Shown here: positions 21,402-31,831 of the stretch, piece after piece
Position numbering within the stretch: the first letter of the stretch is position 1
Layout of the letters: the number at the start of each line of letters is the position of its first letter
Origin: Phymatolithon calcareum
Taxonomy: Eukaryota > Rhodophyta > Florideophyceae > Hapalidiales
DNA: 64,000 nt
Reading direction: 5' to 3'
Assembly: GCA_977006965.1 (NCBI GenBank)
Contig: OZ345363.1
Location: 1,922,001 to 1,986,000 of the forward strand
The notes under the pieces: model-generated
What the model was told of the DNA's origin: nothing
The model's input: only the letters and a program-made list of their open reading frames with translations
Databases searched by the model: none
Program-made: the position numbers and the translations under genes

Positions 21402-22752
21402 CTATGCTCGTTAATAAAGCTTCAAGTGCGTTGGAGCTCTCATTGGAAACTATGTGCTGAGAGCGGATGTGATGTTCGATTCAGCTACATTGACCGGTAA
21501 CAATGACATTGTTTCAGTCGTTGCGGATTGCAAAGTGCTGTGCAAATTGAACGGTTCGTTTCGCATATTTCTCTTTCTCCTGCTGGCACTTCAGTACAGT
21601 AAATTGATATGCTGTGTTGACAATCATCGATGCCTGTCAATTGTTCTAAATTAGGGCATGTCGAAAATCTGTGTGTTGATTTCTTGCCAACGAAGAATCA
21701 TACTACCCTCACGTGATGGCATATTGTGCAAAAGATACTGGTTTTCAGAGGAAACAGCAACAAGGCTGTAACCAGAGGTCGACGCAATCCAGAGACGGTG
21801 CCAAACGATGAGCTATGCGAAGTGACATAGACCATGGAAGTTACCGTAGCACTTGGAAAAGCCTCTCAGTTGTAGTGTTGAAAACGAATAAAAATACCAT
21901 TTCATTCGAGCACCTAAAACCAATACGTAACTTGCCTGGTTTTAAACCTTCCGCATTTGGGGATTGTTTGTTTGTTTGTTTATTGCAGGTTATTCGAATT
22001 ACACAAAGTGTACATTATTCAACATCTAGGGGTCCTCTAAATGCTCCTGATATGGATCCATTCCTGGTACTCGCGTATCTGCTTCGCGCTAGTACTGCTG
22101 CACACCACTCCACGGCGACATCCGTGTGCCCTTTGCGGAACGTTAATTCAATTCTTGCTTGTGACAGGACTCGAACCGGCGACCTCAACATTCCTGCCTG
22201 TATCATACCGAAATATGCGCACAGGTGCGCGGAGGCAGTTTTACCACTATACCACAGGTGGCATTTGGGGATTGTTTTGTTTCTCGTGAAGAGCCAAGCT
22301 ACTTGCTCAGTTACTACGCCTAATCCACGGCCCGGTCTGTGTGCTACACCATGCTCCTCTACACAAAGCGAAAGTAATGCGCATGGGTCAAGCACAGTAG
22401 TTGAAAAGATTTGGGGGAGGTGGATGGTAAATGTGGTCCAGGGAAAGATCCATACGCGTACTTCGAAAAGAGCCCGACTCATTTTTACCCAGCGTTTTCG
22501 GTAGGACACATGAAGGGTATTACAGTCGCGATGATCGCACGAGATAAAAAGACAACGGACAGGCAAAACCGGTCCAGCATTTCTGACCGCTTACATATAC
22601 TCACGAACAGTGGAACCACCAGAGAAAGACTCGTATTTTGAAAGAGGTGTTTTTCAATAATATAGCACGAAGTACAACCTTCAGGGTCAAATATTGTTAG
22701 GGCAATAAGCATTGCATTTTAGCCCACCGGCGAAAGAAAAAGATCAAGAAAG
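21402..22752. other. intergenic, occupied by a SINE
   Basis: Apart from the SINE at 21970-22260 no gene is supported. The 229-residue plus ORF (21815-22504) and 183-residue minus ORF (22015-22566) both run across the SINE and are incidental. Confidence 0.5.
21970..22260 (-). mobile_element. tRNA-derived SINE with target-site duplications
   Basis: Read on the minus strand, the element opens with a tRNA-like head. The A box TGGTATAGTGG is at 22254-22244 and the B box GGTTCGAGTCC at 22177-22167. An unrelated body of about 150 bp follows, then a tail of (AAAC)n at 21970-21982. It is flanked by direct repeats GCATTTGGGGATTGTTT (21953-21969 and 22261-22277). The A-B spacing of about 66 bp is wider than in a true tRNA, and the arms do not fold properly, so this is not a tRNA gene. 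The head resembles tRNA-Gly most. Relatives are at 53062-53265 and, tail only, 6982-7026. Confidence 0.87.
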
Positions 22753-22972
22753 GTATATTTTTATTTTTAAATAAGTTACCAACGCATCTGCTGACGCTTA
22801 GGGCAACTTTCCTAGTGCCAAGAGGTTCTGGCTTGATTCTGCATATGGAAGGGTTGCTTTTCTTGTGGTGTAACACGTTTCAGTGGACTACAAAAACCCA
22901 CCTCTGGTCTCCTTCAGGACCTCGCGGGGGCAAATTAGTCCTCTGTCCTGTGGCACGCTGTGATTTGAGGTT
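22753..22972 (+). repeat. dispersed repeat R1, copy 2
   Basis: Best-preserved member of R1; inverted relative to 16013-16237 and in the same orientation as 53707-53880. No protein is encoded. Confidence 0.7.
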
Positions 22973-23139
22973 GCGGCCAGTCCTTATGCCCACCGGCGAA
23001 AGCAGGTGACAAAAAGACTATATTTTGCCACTCGATTTTAGTGCCTCAGCCCTCCCAGTGTGGGTAAATAATTTGCTTGAGCAGTTCTTTGATCTTTGAG
23101 TGAGAATAGAAAAGCGTTGCAATCGTAGACAAGAAAGTT

Positions 23140-24428
23140 TTAGAAGTACTCTAGCATTCCCTTGCTTGTTTTCCTATCCGCGGCCTCCCTCCCTGGTATG
23201 GTAGTGGTCTGCCGCGGATACACGTCCGCGTACAGCTCTAATCCGCTCTTGCCGACTGTTGCGTTGAGGTGAATGTTCATTCGCCCGTTCAGATCCATGT
23301 CTGCTTTATTCTCAACCAGAGTAGTTCTCAGAAGCTCGGTTAGTTCATGCTCGTCGTGTGCGACCGTGCGCAAATTGGCACGTCTCAATGCCACAGAAAC
23401 GAGAAGTAGCACTCCCACGATTCCAACCTTGATTGCGAAGACCACAAGCCAGAGCGGGCTTATCAACGTCCACGGCACATCTCGCGTACGCAGCACCATG
23501 CGCCGCTCAGTTCTCGCCGCATACATGTATGATGAAGGACGCTATCGACGCTATGCATAGCGTCGATAGCGTCCTTCATCTCCACATGCGGTATGATAAA
23601 TAACGCGTCGAGCCATTCACGGCTTCGAAAGTCCACCCCGCGAACCAATCGCACCTGTGTTGGTTCTATGTCCCTGTCTGGCCATATACTGCCATCGCAC
23701 ATGTATGTCTCATTCGCATGCTCCACTAACCCGTGGCACATATCGAGATTGGGCATGCTTTCATTCCCGGGGTATTCACACATCAGTGTGGCCTTCGGAC
23801 AGAAGTAGGCTGCAATAACGGAGCGCTTAGATGATTCATAATTTGAAACTCGCCTCCCACTCTCGCACGGGCCACCAGTGGTCAGGTTCCTCCAAACAAG
23901 CTGTGCACCGAACTCCACCACAGTGCCGGTCAGAAGCTTGCGATCGGTGACACAGGTGCTCCAGTTATCACCCCGTAGTTCTCCGTAGTAGATATTGCTG
24001 CCTTCATCGGGGCTTGCGATCCACTGACATCCGGCGCGCAAGTCGACGGCTTTATTAAAGGACTTTAGGTCGACGCGCGATAAGCTTCCATGTGACAGAA
24101 CAGTGTCCTCGGCTTGGAACACCTCCGCACGAATCTGGCCGCTGATAGTTAAATTCGTTATAAAAATTAGAACGAGTCCCAGAACACGAGCAGAGAGTAG
24201 CACGAATGCACGGAAACGATTGGTAGTACATAATCCTCCTCCTACGAGGGGAGGGGAAACAATGTAGAGGCGATGCGACTCACCGTCGCGCAAGGCGGAG
24301 TCGTTAAGACGACCCATAACGTCCCCCGTGAAGTATAAGACGAGAGAGATGAGAACGACATCTAAAATGATAAAATTGAGGACGTTTATCCAAAAGGACG
24401 GCACCCTCACCTCAAATTCCTTGAGCAT
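23140..24428 (-). pseudogene. multi-pass membrane glycoprotein, disrupted paralogue
   Basis: Homologous along its length to the intact gene at 28979-30244: both have LNFII(L/F)DV, TGDVMGRLNDS, TNRFRAFVLLSAR, YYGELRGDNWSTCVTDR, GTVVEFGAQLV and SPLWLV near the C-terminus. The likely start is the ATG at 24428, matching the intact copy, though the frame is open to 24509. The frame breaks at MKDAIDAM (about 23550). A 32-nt insertion copied from the adjacent sequence in inverted orientation makes a 50-bp perfect palindrome and shifts the frame. The rest continues in another frame from 23526 to 23140. Without the insertion it would be about 420 residues. Confidence 0.85.
23531..23580. repeat. 50-bp perfect palindrome inside the membrane-protein pseudogene
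   Basis: Arms GATGAAGGACGCTATCGACG (first 20 of 25 nt) and its exact complement, with no spacer. One arm is the native coding sequence; the other is the inserted inverted copy. Confidence 0.95.
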
Positions 24429-24532
24429 TACGTCGAGATGGGGTACAGTCGTTGCGAGCTGATGGGGACACAATATCTGGAACGCGAGAAGCTGATATAT
24501 CACGAGCACTAGCGATTGCCTGATGCGGTCAT

Positions 24533-24960
24533 GGGGATATATGTTGATTTATTTTAAAAGCACCCAAGACCTCACTGTGAGTAACGGGGCAGCTTCTCAA
24601 TTACTTCTAACGTACCGCATTCGATTTTCCTAACATTTCCTTGACTCCAGTTGCTCTCCATATGAGAGTTCGAGTTAGTCTTTTGCATTCATATTCAGTC
24701 TCTTTGTCCATCATCTTAGACCCGTGTATACGTTGGAGTGCAATAAGCTCAATTTCAGAACGGGGTCGGAAATACTCACGGAGGATTGGTTTCCTCCAAA
24801 AATAGGATTGTCTCGGAATATTAGTTTTATCCTTACGCAGGGAAAATGCCAATCTTTTCTGTTTTGCTAATTCTTTGAATAATGAGTCTAAAAGACTCAT
24901 GCGGGCATGGGGGCGCGAGAGACACAATTGGTCCAGGGACTGTCGTGTCGTCCAGAGCAC
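24533..24960 (-). mobile_element. LINE-A 3' fragment
   Basis: Minus-strand translation includes YFRPRSEIELIALQRIHGSK and ETEYECKRLTRTL, matching the C-terminal part of the LINE-A ORF. It is followed by the family 3' end with TTAAAATAAATCAACATAT and CCCC at 24533. Truncated at the 5' end; no duplication found. It lies just upstream of the membrane-protein pseudogene. Confidence 0.75.
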
Positions 24961-25423
24961 AGACGAGAAGAGAGGAGGGTTAAAATAAGCAAGAGCTCCC
25001 AGATTTCCATTTGAGTGTGTTCAAATAATCCCATCTCTGCTTCCAATTCATGATTTCAGAAGTGCGTATGTCCTGTCAGCTAAACGGGAAGGCGCCCGGT
25101 TTCTCTCGCTGTCACTTGAACCAGGCATCCACTCTGAGGACACGTAGACGTTCCACCGTCAGCGAGTCCAGTGGACGGACAGAGATCTTGGGCTGTTTTT
25201 CTCTAGTGCTCCCTGCATTGCACTGTACTGCAATACCCCGTTGTCAAACCTTGGAAGAAAAATACGTCGCAATCTTTCCGGCGCACCCATACACCTGGAA
25301 TGTTGACCAAATCTTTTAGATTCGCGCCTCGAAATCAGTTTTACCTCTTGTCCATCTGTTCAAGATGCAAGTGCTTCCATTTTTTGAGGTACAGTCTCAA
25401 CTTTGTGGCTACGTATGGGCGCA

Positions 25424-25461
25424 AAGTTTGGCCCAAATTTTAAAAAATTTGGGCCAAACTT
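25424..25461. repeat. 38-bp palindrome
   Basis: Arms AAGTTTGGCCCAAATTTT and the exact complement, with a 2-nt AA loop. Confidence 0.9.
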
Positions 25462-25540
25462 AGCTCCCACGCGTAGCGAAGAAAACGTTTACTGTATATC
25501 ACAAGTTTTCCTAAACTTTTTTGATTTTTGGAACGCGTAA

Positions 25541-25756
25541 TTCTAGTGTCTGCAGTATTTGACGGAAAGATTCCCTCAATTGAGGGGCATTTTCTATATT
25601 TTCGTTGCTAGCACCGAACGAAGATACTCCTCGCGCAGAAGATAAGCCTGGCTTTACGAATATGGCGTTAGCGAGCTGTTTCGCCTTCGTCTTATAGATT
25701 TTTTCGACCTTTGAAGTCGCCCCTCAATTGAGCGGGTCAGCCAAATAGACCTAAGG
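25541..25756. mobile_element. probable MITE related to the element at 43071-44741
   Basis: The left end has CTAGTGTCT then CCCTCAATTGAGGGGCA. The right end, inverted, has TTAGGTCTATTTGG then CTCAATTGAGGGGCG. This copies the order of the terminal repeat and subterminal palindrome of the larger element. Internal sequence is non-coding; ends are approximate. Confidence 0.45.
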
Positions 25757-27122
25757 TAACTTTCATTTTTGTTGAATTCTAATACTCGCGAAATGTGAGT
25801 TCCCATATTTGTACTTCAGGGATGAATACATTCTATCAAGGGGTTCGTTACTCTAGCTGAGTAGTATTCTATTATTCTGGCGATTCATCTGCTACGTTTG
25901 CACGGGTTCTACTTGAAATGTTGTATGGCGCGTGCCTGCGGCCGAGGGCAAGGCCCCCAGCTCAAGAGACGGTAATATCATTTATCCCACCCCAAAGCAT
26001 TCGAAAAAATAACTGCTATTGTAATTATTTAAATTATTGTTCCAATAATTTATTCCTGAGTCGCGAATATTTATTGTATTTTTGAGATCGTCGTGGTTGC
26101 GATAATTATTGTATTTATTTGGAAGCAGTCGGGCGTTAACGCCCGACTGAGTCTAGGTATTCTTGAAGAGCAATGTGACATGTTGGCCATCGATAGCGCA
26201 TTACGTGTCGGTTGCGGACTCCTCATTTTTTCGATCCAAGAGGGATCCAATAATTGGGAATAATCAGTTATTTATTCCTCACTGAACTTGAATACAATAA
26301 TTTATTGCTTCTGCGTTCAACAATAAATTATTAAATAATAAAAATAAATAAATAATTCCAATACTTTGTCCCACCCTGGCTCAACTGTTCAGAAGAGTTT
26401 TCCGGACGTCGGCTAACGCGTAAAGCGAAAATTCCCGTGGGCATGACGGACCGCGCAAACCCCTCGGTGCCACTCAAATCGCGAGAACACCGGATGCTGA
26501 ACATGAAATGGTTTTTCAGCCGCTTTCCCCCCACACCCCTTGCGTCTTACGTAGAGCACTTTGGAGAGGTTGCGGAGAAGAGCTTTGAGACATTGCAACT
26601 CAACCTCACGAGATCAAAACTGGATGCGAAAAGCCGAGAAGGAAACAAATGCAGGCGAGGCGCAATTGCTGGAGTTAGAGATTATCGCGGCGGAAGAAAC
26701 AGAAATGTAAAACAAGCGAAGCTGCTCCCGTGTAGGAGAGTATTGGCCTTGAGGGCTTCTGAAACAAGAACATACAAATTCCCCCCCCCCCCTCCCCGAC
26801 GTCAGCAAATTTTTTTGCACCGCTGGAAGAGGAACGAAGTAGATTTTTATTTACCAGTTTCTTGCACTGCTGGAAGAAAAACAGAAAATATACACCTTTT
26901 TCGGAACTTGACGTCGGCCAATTATATCGCAGAATTAATCCATGCAAGCTGAAGGTGTATGTTCTCGACGCGTAATTTCGAATTGAGTTGAAATATCATA
27001 CGCTATACGCAAAGAATAGAGCGCAGCATTGGATCGAAATTACTTCGAGAAGGCCCCGTAGATTTACAGTGCGGCTCTATTTTCTCTTCCAGATTGGTGC
27101 AGACTGATGCGCACACTAAAAT

Positions 27123-28717
27123 GGGAGAATGTTCAGAACTAGATGGGGTTATGTCATTTTTTGACTTTTCGATATTTTTACATCTCTAGAATCTCCATTA
27201 GCTGCTCTTTACGTACGGCTGCTTATTGGTTAAAATGTCTCATAGTAAGCTATTTTAATTTTATTTTGAACGCATCTAGGGTTTTGATCGTTCAATTCTG
27301 AACCTGCTTCTAGCGGCTGGATAAATGAAAAATACAAATTGCTTACATTTCTGTTATCATACGTTTTTTGGCCATCAATTTTTTCCTCGTACGAAGGCAT
27401 CCAGTGCAAATAGTGCACGTCCCGTTACGCACATAACACCGTGATGAATGACTATAGTAAGATTTTCTTTACAACAACCGAGCTCTAGAGATTACATTAA
27501 ATGTAATCACTAAAGCTTGGGTGTGATCTCTTAATGCCACGCAGCTGCTATTGAAGAACTGTGCTGCAGACTTTGGCTACGTATTTATCCAATACTTAAA
27601 GACCACCGGTAGGGACAGTAGAGGCTTTTCGCAGAGAGCTATTTTATTGAATGTTGTTTTTAAGGAAGAAGCCTATACGCTATGGACATCATTGACCCTG
27701 TGCTTGACCCAGAGAATATAATTTTGAGCGATTTTGCTCAAGATATTCACCACTGTGCCCCTCAAAACGATGACACTGCATATGAGGATGAGCCTCCTGA
27801 TCCTATCGAAGAAGCTTGGGAAGATCATGATATTTTGATGGATTTGGATGAAATTCTACACGTAGGGGAAGATTGGAACGCTGTGGACGAGGGTCCCGTA
27901 CTGCCCCAGAATGTAGAGGAGTCCCTACAAAATAACTGCTTGTTGCACTACACCAAATACATGACGCAGTGCGGTCATGACCAGTGCAACCTTGAAGGCT
28001 CAAAAGACATGGCGTTGGGATTTGCACTGCTCAATGAGGTAGAGCGCGTGAGTTTTGTGCGATCGATGATATTTGCCTGTGCGGCTCCCCCAGGAAAAGC
28101 AAATACAATTTTTAATGAATCTCAAGATGCCAAGAAATATAAACGCAGGCTTAACGAGGATGATCCGATGGCACGTGCTTCCATAGCATACTGTTTAAAA
28201 GGCCGCCAAATGTGCCTCCCGGCCTTTGCTGCAATAACACAGCTCTCAATCACAACAATACAGAGCCACAGTGTTCATGTAAGCAGAACTATGCGTCCAA
28301 CTGTGTACAAAACTATGCACTCGAAAGCGAGAAAGGGGAAAATGGGAGCACAAACCGTGAACGTTCTTGATCGGTATTACTCTTCAGATGCAAGAGTACG
28401 AGACGGGTACTTTTCTAGTGGCACTAAGAGTGCTGTGCCGCAAGATGCACAATAGCGTGCCAAGAAATGAGATGATATGATAGATTTCTGGAAGCAGTAT
28501 GATACAAAACATGTGTAAGGAATCCAAAATTTAAATTTATTTTCCAAAATAACTTCTACACAGTTGAGAAAAATTAAAAACAAATCTTCCCAGTACTTCC
28601 ACGTGACGATTTTGTATAAGTGTAGTTTATGCTGATTTTTTAAATTTTTTTGAAAATGTGCCCTAACTTTCATTTCTGAAAAATGACATAACCCCATCTA
28701 GTTCTGAACACTCTCCC
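27123..28717 (+). mobile_element. DNA transposon with 38-bp terminal inverted repeats
   Basis: Both ends read GGGAGA(A/G)TGTTCAGAACTAG... for 38-39 bp with one mismatch, in inverted orientation (27123-27161 and 28679-28717). AAAT lies directly outside each end, a probable 4-bp target duplication. The 1.6-kb interior holds one ORF (27682-28455). The superfamily is not recognised from ends or size. The ORF seems to be only an N-terminal part of a transposase, so this copy may be non-autonomous. Confidence 0.83.
27682..28455 (+). CDS. transposon-encoded protein, possible transposase N-terminal part
   Basis: 257 residues inside the TIR element. A strongly acidic N-terminus (residues 1-75) is followed by a Cys/His-containing region (YMTQCGHDQC). 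Then come FVRSMIFACAAP and a segment with CLKGRQMCLPAFAAITQLSI, whose form (conserved Cys, hydrophobic pair, helix) resembles the helix-turn-helix N-terminal part of some algal and animal transposase-like proteins. No DDE triad is visible and the protein ends about where a catalytic domain would start. Function is inferred from position. Confidence 0.5.
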   Translation: MDIIDPVLDPENIILSDFAQDIHHCAPQNDDTAYEDEPPDPIEEAWEDHDILMDLDEILHVGEDWNAVDEGPVLPQNVEESLQNNCLLHYTKYMTQCGHDQCNLEGSKDMALGFALLNEVERVSFVRSMIFACAAPPGKANTIFNESQDAKKYKRRLNEDDPMARASIAYCLKGRQMCLPAFAAITQLSITTIQSHSVHVSRTMRPTVYKTMHSKARKGKMGAQTVNVLDRYYSSDARVRDGYFSSGTKSAVPQDAQ

Positions 28718-28978
28718 AAATGGTCCTCTTGAAAGAGCAACTTGGATAGAACGTTCGATCGAAGCTAATTATTCATTCGTGGATACAAAACATGAGTTGG
28801 ACGCAAACTCGTGTGTCCCGATGGCATTATATCCCCCGATGCAGCCTCCAATCGCCTTATTCCTTTGGCGACCATGTCCACATCGGTCGAACGCCATTGT
28901 CTGTGAAATATGCGCTCCTGCCGTTTCTAGTAAAGTGTGCGCTACTAGCTCACAACGATCATCACTCTCCTCCACATT

Positions 28979-30244
28979 ATGCTCAAGTACCTCGAGGTGA
29001 AGGTGCCGTCCTATTGGGTCAACGCCCTCAATTTTATTATTTTCGATGTCGCTCTCATCTCTTTCTTGTATTACTTGACCGGTGACGTTATGGGTCGTCT
29101 CAACGACTCTACCTTTCGCGACGGTGAGCCGCACCGCCTCTTTATCGCTTGCCCTCCGATCCTCGGCGGAGGATTATGCAGTACCAACCGCTTCCGTGCA
29201 TTCGTGCTGCTCTCTGCACGCTTTCTGGGACTAGGCCTTGTTCTCATGACGAATATGACAATCAAGGGCGAAAATCGCGTGGAATTGTTCACCGCCGAGG
29301 ACAGAGTTTTGGCGCACGGAAACATCTCACGATACGACGAGGAGTCCTTCGAAAAGGCGGTCCTCTTGCGCTCCGGATGCCAGGGCGTCGCAAGCACAAA
29401 TGAAGGCAGTGTTATCTACTACGGAGAACTACGAGGTGATAACTGGAGCACCTGTGTCACCGATCGCAGGCTTCTGACCGGCACTGTGGTGGAGTTTGGT
29501 GCACAATTAGTTTCGAGAAACCTAACCACTGGCGAACCGTGCAAGGGATGGAGACGAACTGTAAACTATGGAGAATTCAAGGGCAACGGTTTCATTGAGT
29601 TCGTCTGTCCAAAGGCCACAATGATGTGTGTCATGTTTCCGAACTCAATTGATCCGAATTTTGAGACGTGTCGCGGGTTAGTGGAGCACAAGAACGAGAC
29701 CTACATTTTCGAGGAAGGCACTGCATGGCCGGAAATGGGAGTGGAGCCAATACAGGGGCGATTGGTTCGCGGTGTGCACTTTCGAAGCCGGGAATGGCTC
29801 GACGCGATATCCATCACACCGTCGGCAGGGATGAAGGACGCTATCGACGCGATGTATGCAGCGGGAGTTGAGCGGCGAAATGTGCTCCGCAAACGAAATA
29901 TGGCGTGGACATTGGTAAGCCCGCTCTGGCTTGTGGCGTTCGGGATCAAATTTGCATTGGTGGGAGTGCTGATTCTCACTTCTGTGGCATTGAGACGTGC
30001 CAATTTGCGCACGGTTGCACACGACGAGCATGAACTAGCTAACCTGCTGATCACCGAACTGATTCAGAATAATCGAAACGTAGCTCTGAATGCGGAAGCG
30101 AGTATTTTCCTCAACGCTATATACGACAAGGGCACGCTCGAGGTGTATGCAGACATGTATCCGCGGCTACCGGTGACCGCAGCCGCGTGGGAGAGCGGAG
30201 ATGGCATGTGGAGGCATCAGGAAATATTTGAGGAGTACAGCTAG
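28979..30244 (+). CDS. multi-pass membrane glycoprotein, intact paralogue
   Basis: 421 residues; an in-frame stop lies 33 bp upstream of the ATG, fixing the start. Hydrophobic helices lie at about residues 14-34 (FIIFDVALISFLYY), 72-93 (FVLLSARFLGLGLVLM) and 308-337 (LVSPLWLVAFGIKFALVGVL). Between the second and third is a domain of about 210 residues with paired cysteines and several N-glycosylation sites (NMT, NIS, NWS, NLT, NET), so it probably faces the lumen or outside. The C-terminal tail (RRANLRTVAHDEHEL...) would then be cytosolic or a second soluble domain. No family is recognised. It has a broken paralogue at 23140-24428 on the opposite strand. Confidence 0.75.
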   Translation: MLKYLEVKVPSYWVNALNFIIFDVALISFLYYLTGDVMGRLNDSTFRDGEPHRLFIACPPILGGGLCSTNRFRAFVLLSARFLGLGLVLMTNMTIKGENRVELFTAEDRVLAHGNISRYDEESFEKAVLLRSGCQGVASTNEGSVIYYGELRGDNWSTCVTDRRLLTGTVVEFGAQLVSRNLTTGEPCKGWRRTVNYGEFKGNGFIEFVCPKATMMCVMFPNSIDPNFETCRGLVEHKNETYIFEEGTAWPEMGVEPIQGRLVRGVHFRSREWLDAISITPSAGMKDAIDAMYAAGVERRNVLRKRNMAWTLVSPLWLVAFGIKFALVGVLILTSVALRRANLRTVAHDEHELANLLITELIQNNRNVALNAEASIFLNAIYDKGTLEVYADMYPRLPVTAAAWESGDGMWRHQEIFEEYS

Positions 30245-30734
30245 ATTGTCCATCCTCTGGAGCCTGAGTTTAATATTTCTTACAGGAGTTGGAGAATCGC
30301 TTGATTGTTCTTTCCTCCTCACCCGGTGAAGAAGGAAGAAAAGTACCAACAGACAGAAAAGCTAATGAAATAAGTATGAGCACGAGAACTGTGCAATCTG
30401 AAAATGCAAAACTTAGGCTGAGTTTTGCAGAGTGAGGCCAAAATTCGTTTTCAGAAGATGGACTAGATTGGAATTCTAGTCCAGTTGAAGCCTCAAACTT
30501 GTAGATATGTTGCGCAACAGTGCTCCACCTCCTGTGGCAGTAAATCAAGCAGCAAATCCGTGTGCCGTTTCGCAAAAGCGGTCTGTTTGATAAAGGCTCT
30601 GAATTACTGTATGTCGATTGCTTTCTACAGTCTCGATGTATCATGATGATGATAGTGTGCTAAGAAGGACGCTGCTCGTTTGACGTGATCCAATGTCCTG
30701 TTTTTGATGTGCTTCTTCATGTGCAAGAAGCAAC

Positions 30735-30780
30735 CATTTGGTTCTCCATCAGCCCAATGGGGCTGATGGAGAACCAAATG
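30735..30780. repeat. 46-bp inverted repeat, 21-bp perfect arms
   Basis: Arms CATTTGGTTCTCCATCAGCC (plus one C) and the exact complement around a 4-nt loop AATG. Confidence 0.93.
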
Positions 30781-30784
30781 ACAA

Positions 30785-30828
30785 CGTAGACATTGTTCTT
30801 GATTTGCAAATCATGAACAATGTCTACG
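30785..30828. repeat. 44-bp near-perfect palindrome
   Basis: Arms CGTAGACATTGTTC and GAACAATGTCTACG, continuing inward to TGATTTGCAAATCA with one mismatched pair. Only 4 nt separate it from the previous palindrome. Confidence 0.9.
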
Positions 30829-31704
30829 GTGTCATTGAAAACGGTGATGGCCTATCTATCAATTTACTGTACCGTACTGCCAACACGAAAAAGAGGAGGA
30901 ACCGAATTCAACGATGCCTGTTGCAGTGCTGCAAGACGAGGACGGGATTACATTGCGTCCTGCCCCAAAGCAACAATCCTAATTGGACACTTTTTTGGCT
31001 TGTATCGAGACAGTATCGAAGAAGTGTAAGCACTCAACAAGGGACTATTATACTCACTCGCGCCTGGTACTCTTACGTTTTACTTACATTTGTTATCCCG
31101 GCTTACGGTACACATACGACTTGTTTTTGTAGACGCTAGAAAACACGTCGTTTTGAGAAGTACAAGTTTGTTGCCAATGGAAGCTCTCCCACACAAAGTA
31201 CAAAAATGACTCTTACACTGGACCAGTACGAACCTAAGCGATGATAAAGCAGTCCACGCCGAGACTGTTGTCGTTTTCTGTTCACGTCTTCAACATATTA
31301 GAAAAAACTAACTTATTTTGTTCTTACCTGCCGACAAAAATCCTTAAACGTATTTTTTCGTCTTCTCCTACTCAAATTCTTTAGAAAATCCAACTTATTT
31401 TTTCCCCTCTCCGCGGAATAATGTAGTGATTTACAACTTATAAAATCCTCATCACATCAAAATAAACAATCGAATTTAAGCTTCCAACTTATTTTTCCTG
31501 CAACAGATTTTATAAGTTTAAGGTTGATCAGATTGGGAAGATCATCTGGCCAATAGAACTCAGTTTGAAGGAAAGTTATATTAGCGCTGAAAATGCTCAA
31601 TTTCAGATGAACTAATAAATATTTATTGGTCCAAGTTCACATTTACTCACGTCAGTTGCCAGAAAGCAGCTCGCGTTTTCTCGCGTCTTCAAAAACAAGT
31701 GGGG

Positions 31705-31825
31705 GTTGTGCACCGGCTGCGAGGGATGACATGAGCCCGAGGGCATGATATTCAACCGAGGCGCAGCCGAGGTCCGAATATCATGGCCTGAGGGCGATTG
31801 TCATCCCGAGAGTACGGTGCACAAC
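31705..31825. mobile_element. foldback MITE-like element
   Basis: The ends GTTGTGCACCG and CGGTGCACAAC are exact inverted repeats. Further inverted blocks follow inside: GGGATGACA with TGTCATCCC, and GATATTC with GAATATC. 121 bp, non-coding, no clear duplication. Confidence 0.65.
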
Positions 31826-31831
31826 ACGCTT

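Larger units (their letters stand above)
24961..27118. other. 2.1 kb AT-rich region without a convincing gene
   Basis: Contains the palindrome at 25424-25461, a probable MITE at 25541-25756, a 24-bp palindrome centred on GGGCGTTAACGCCC (26126-26149) and long A/T-rich tracts at 26010-26365. The 171-residue ORF at 26437-26952 changes character midway and may be a frameshifted gene fragment. Confidence 0.45.
30245..31704. other. no gene supported; two long palindromes
   Basis: Contains the palindromes at 30735-30780 and 30785-30828. The 133-residue ORF 30738-31139 begins inside the first palindrome and shows nothing recognisable. 31260-31680 is AT-rich. Confidence 0.45.

Noticed and set aside
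22167-22260. Possible tRNA gene on the minus strand (A and B boxes present)
   Set aside because: A-B spacing is too long, the arms do not pair, and it has a SINE body, tail and target duplications.
26126-26149. 24-bp palindrome CAGTCGGGCGTTAACGCCCG...
   Set aside because: Striking, but isolated, short enough to be a stem in an AT-rich repeat, and without any linked feature.
26437-26952. 171-aa plus-strand ORF
   Set aside because: Character changes near 26620, with an alternative frame looking better; no motif and no homologue in the window. Possibly a gene relic, but not supportable.
30820-31139. Possible transposase fragment downstream of the palindromes
   Set aside because: A faint DDE-endonuclease flavour (GHFFGLYRDS) in one frame is not enough to name it.
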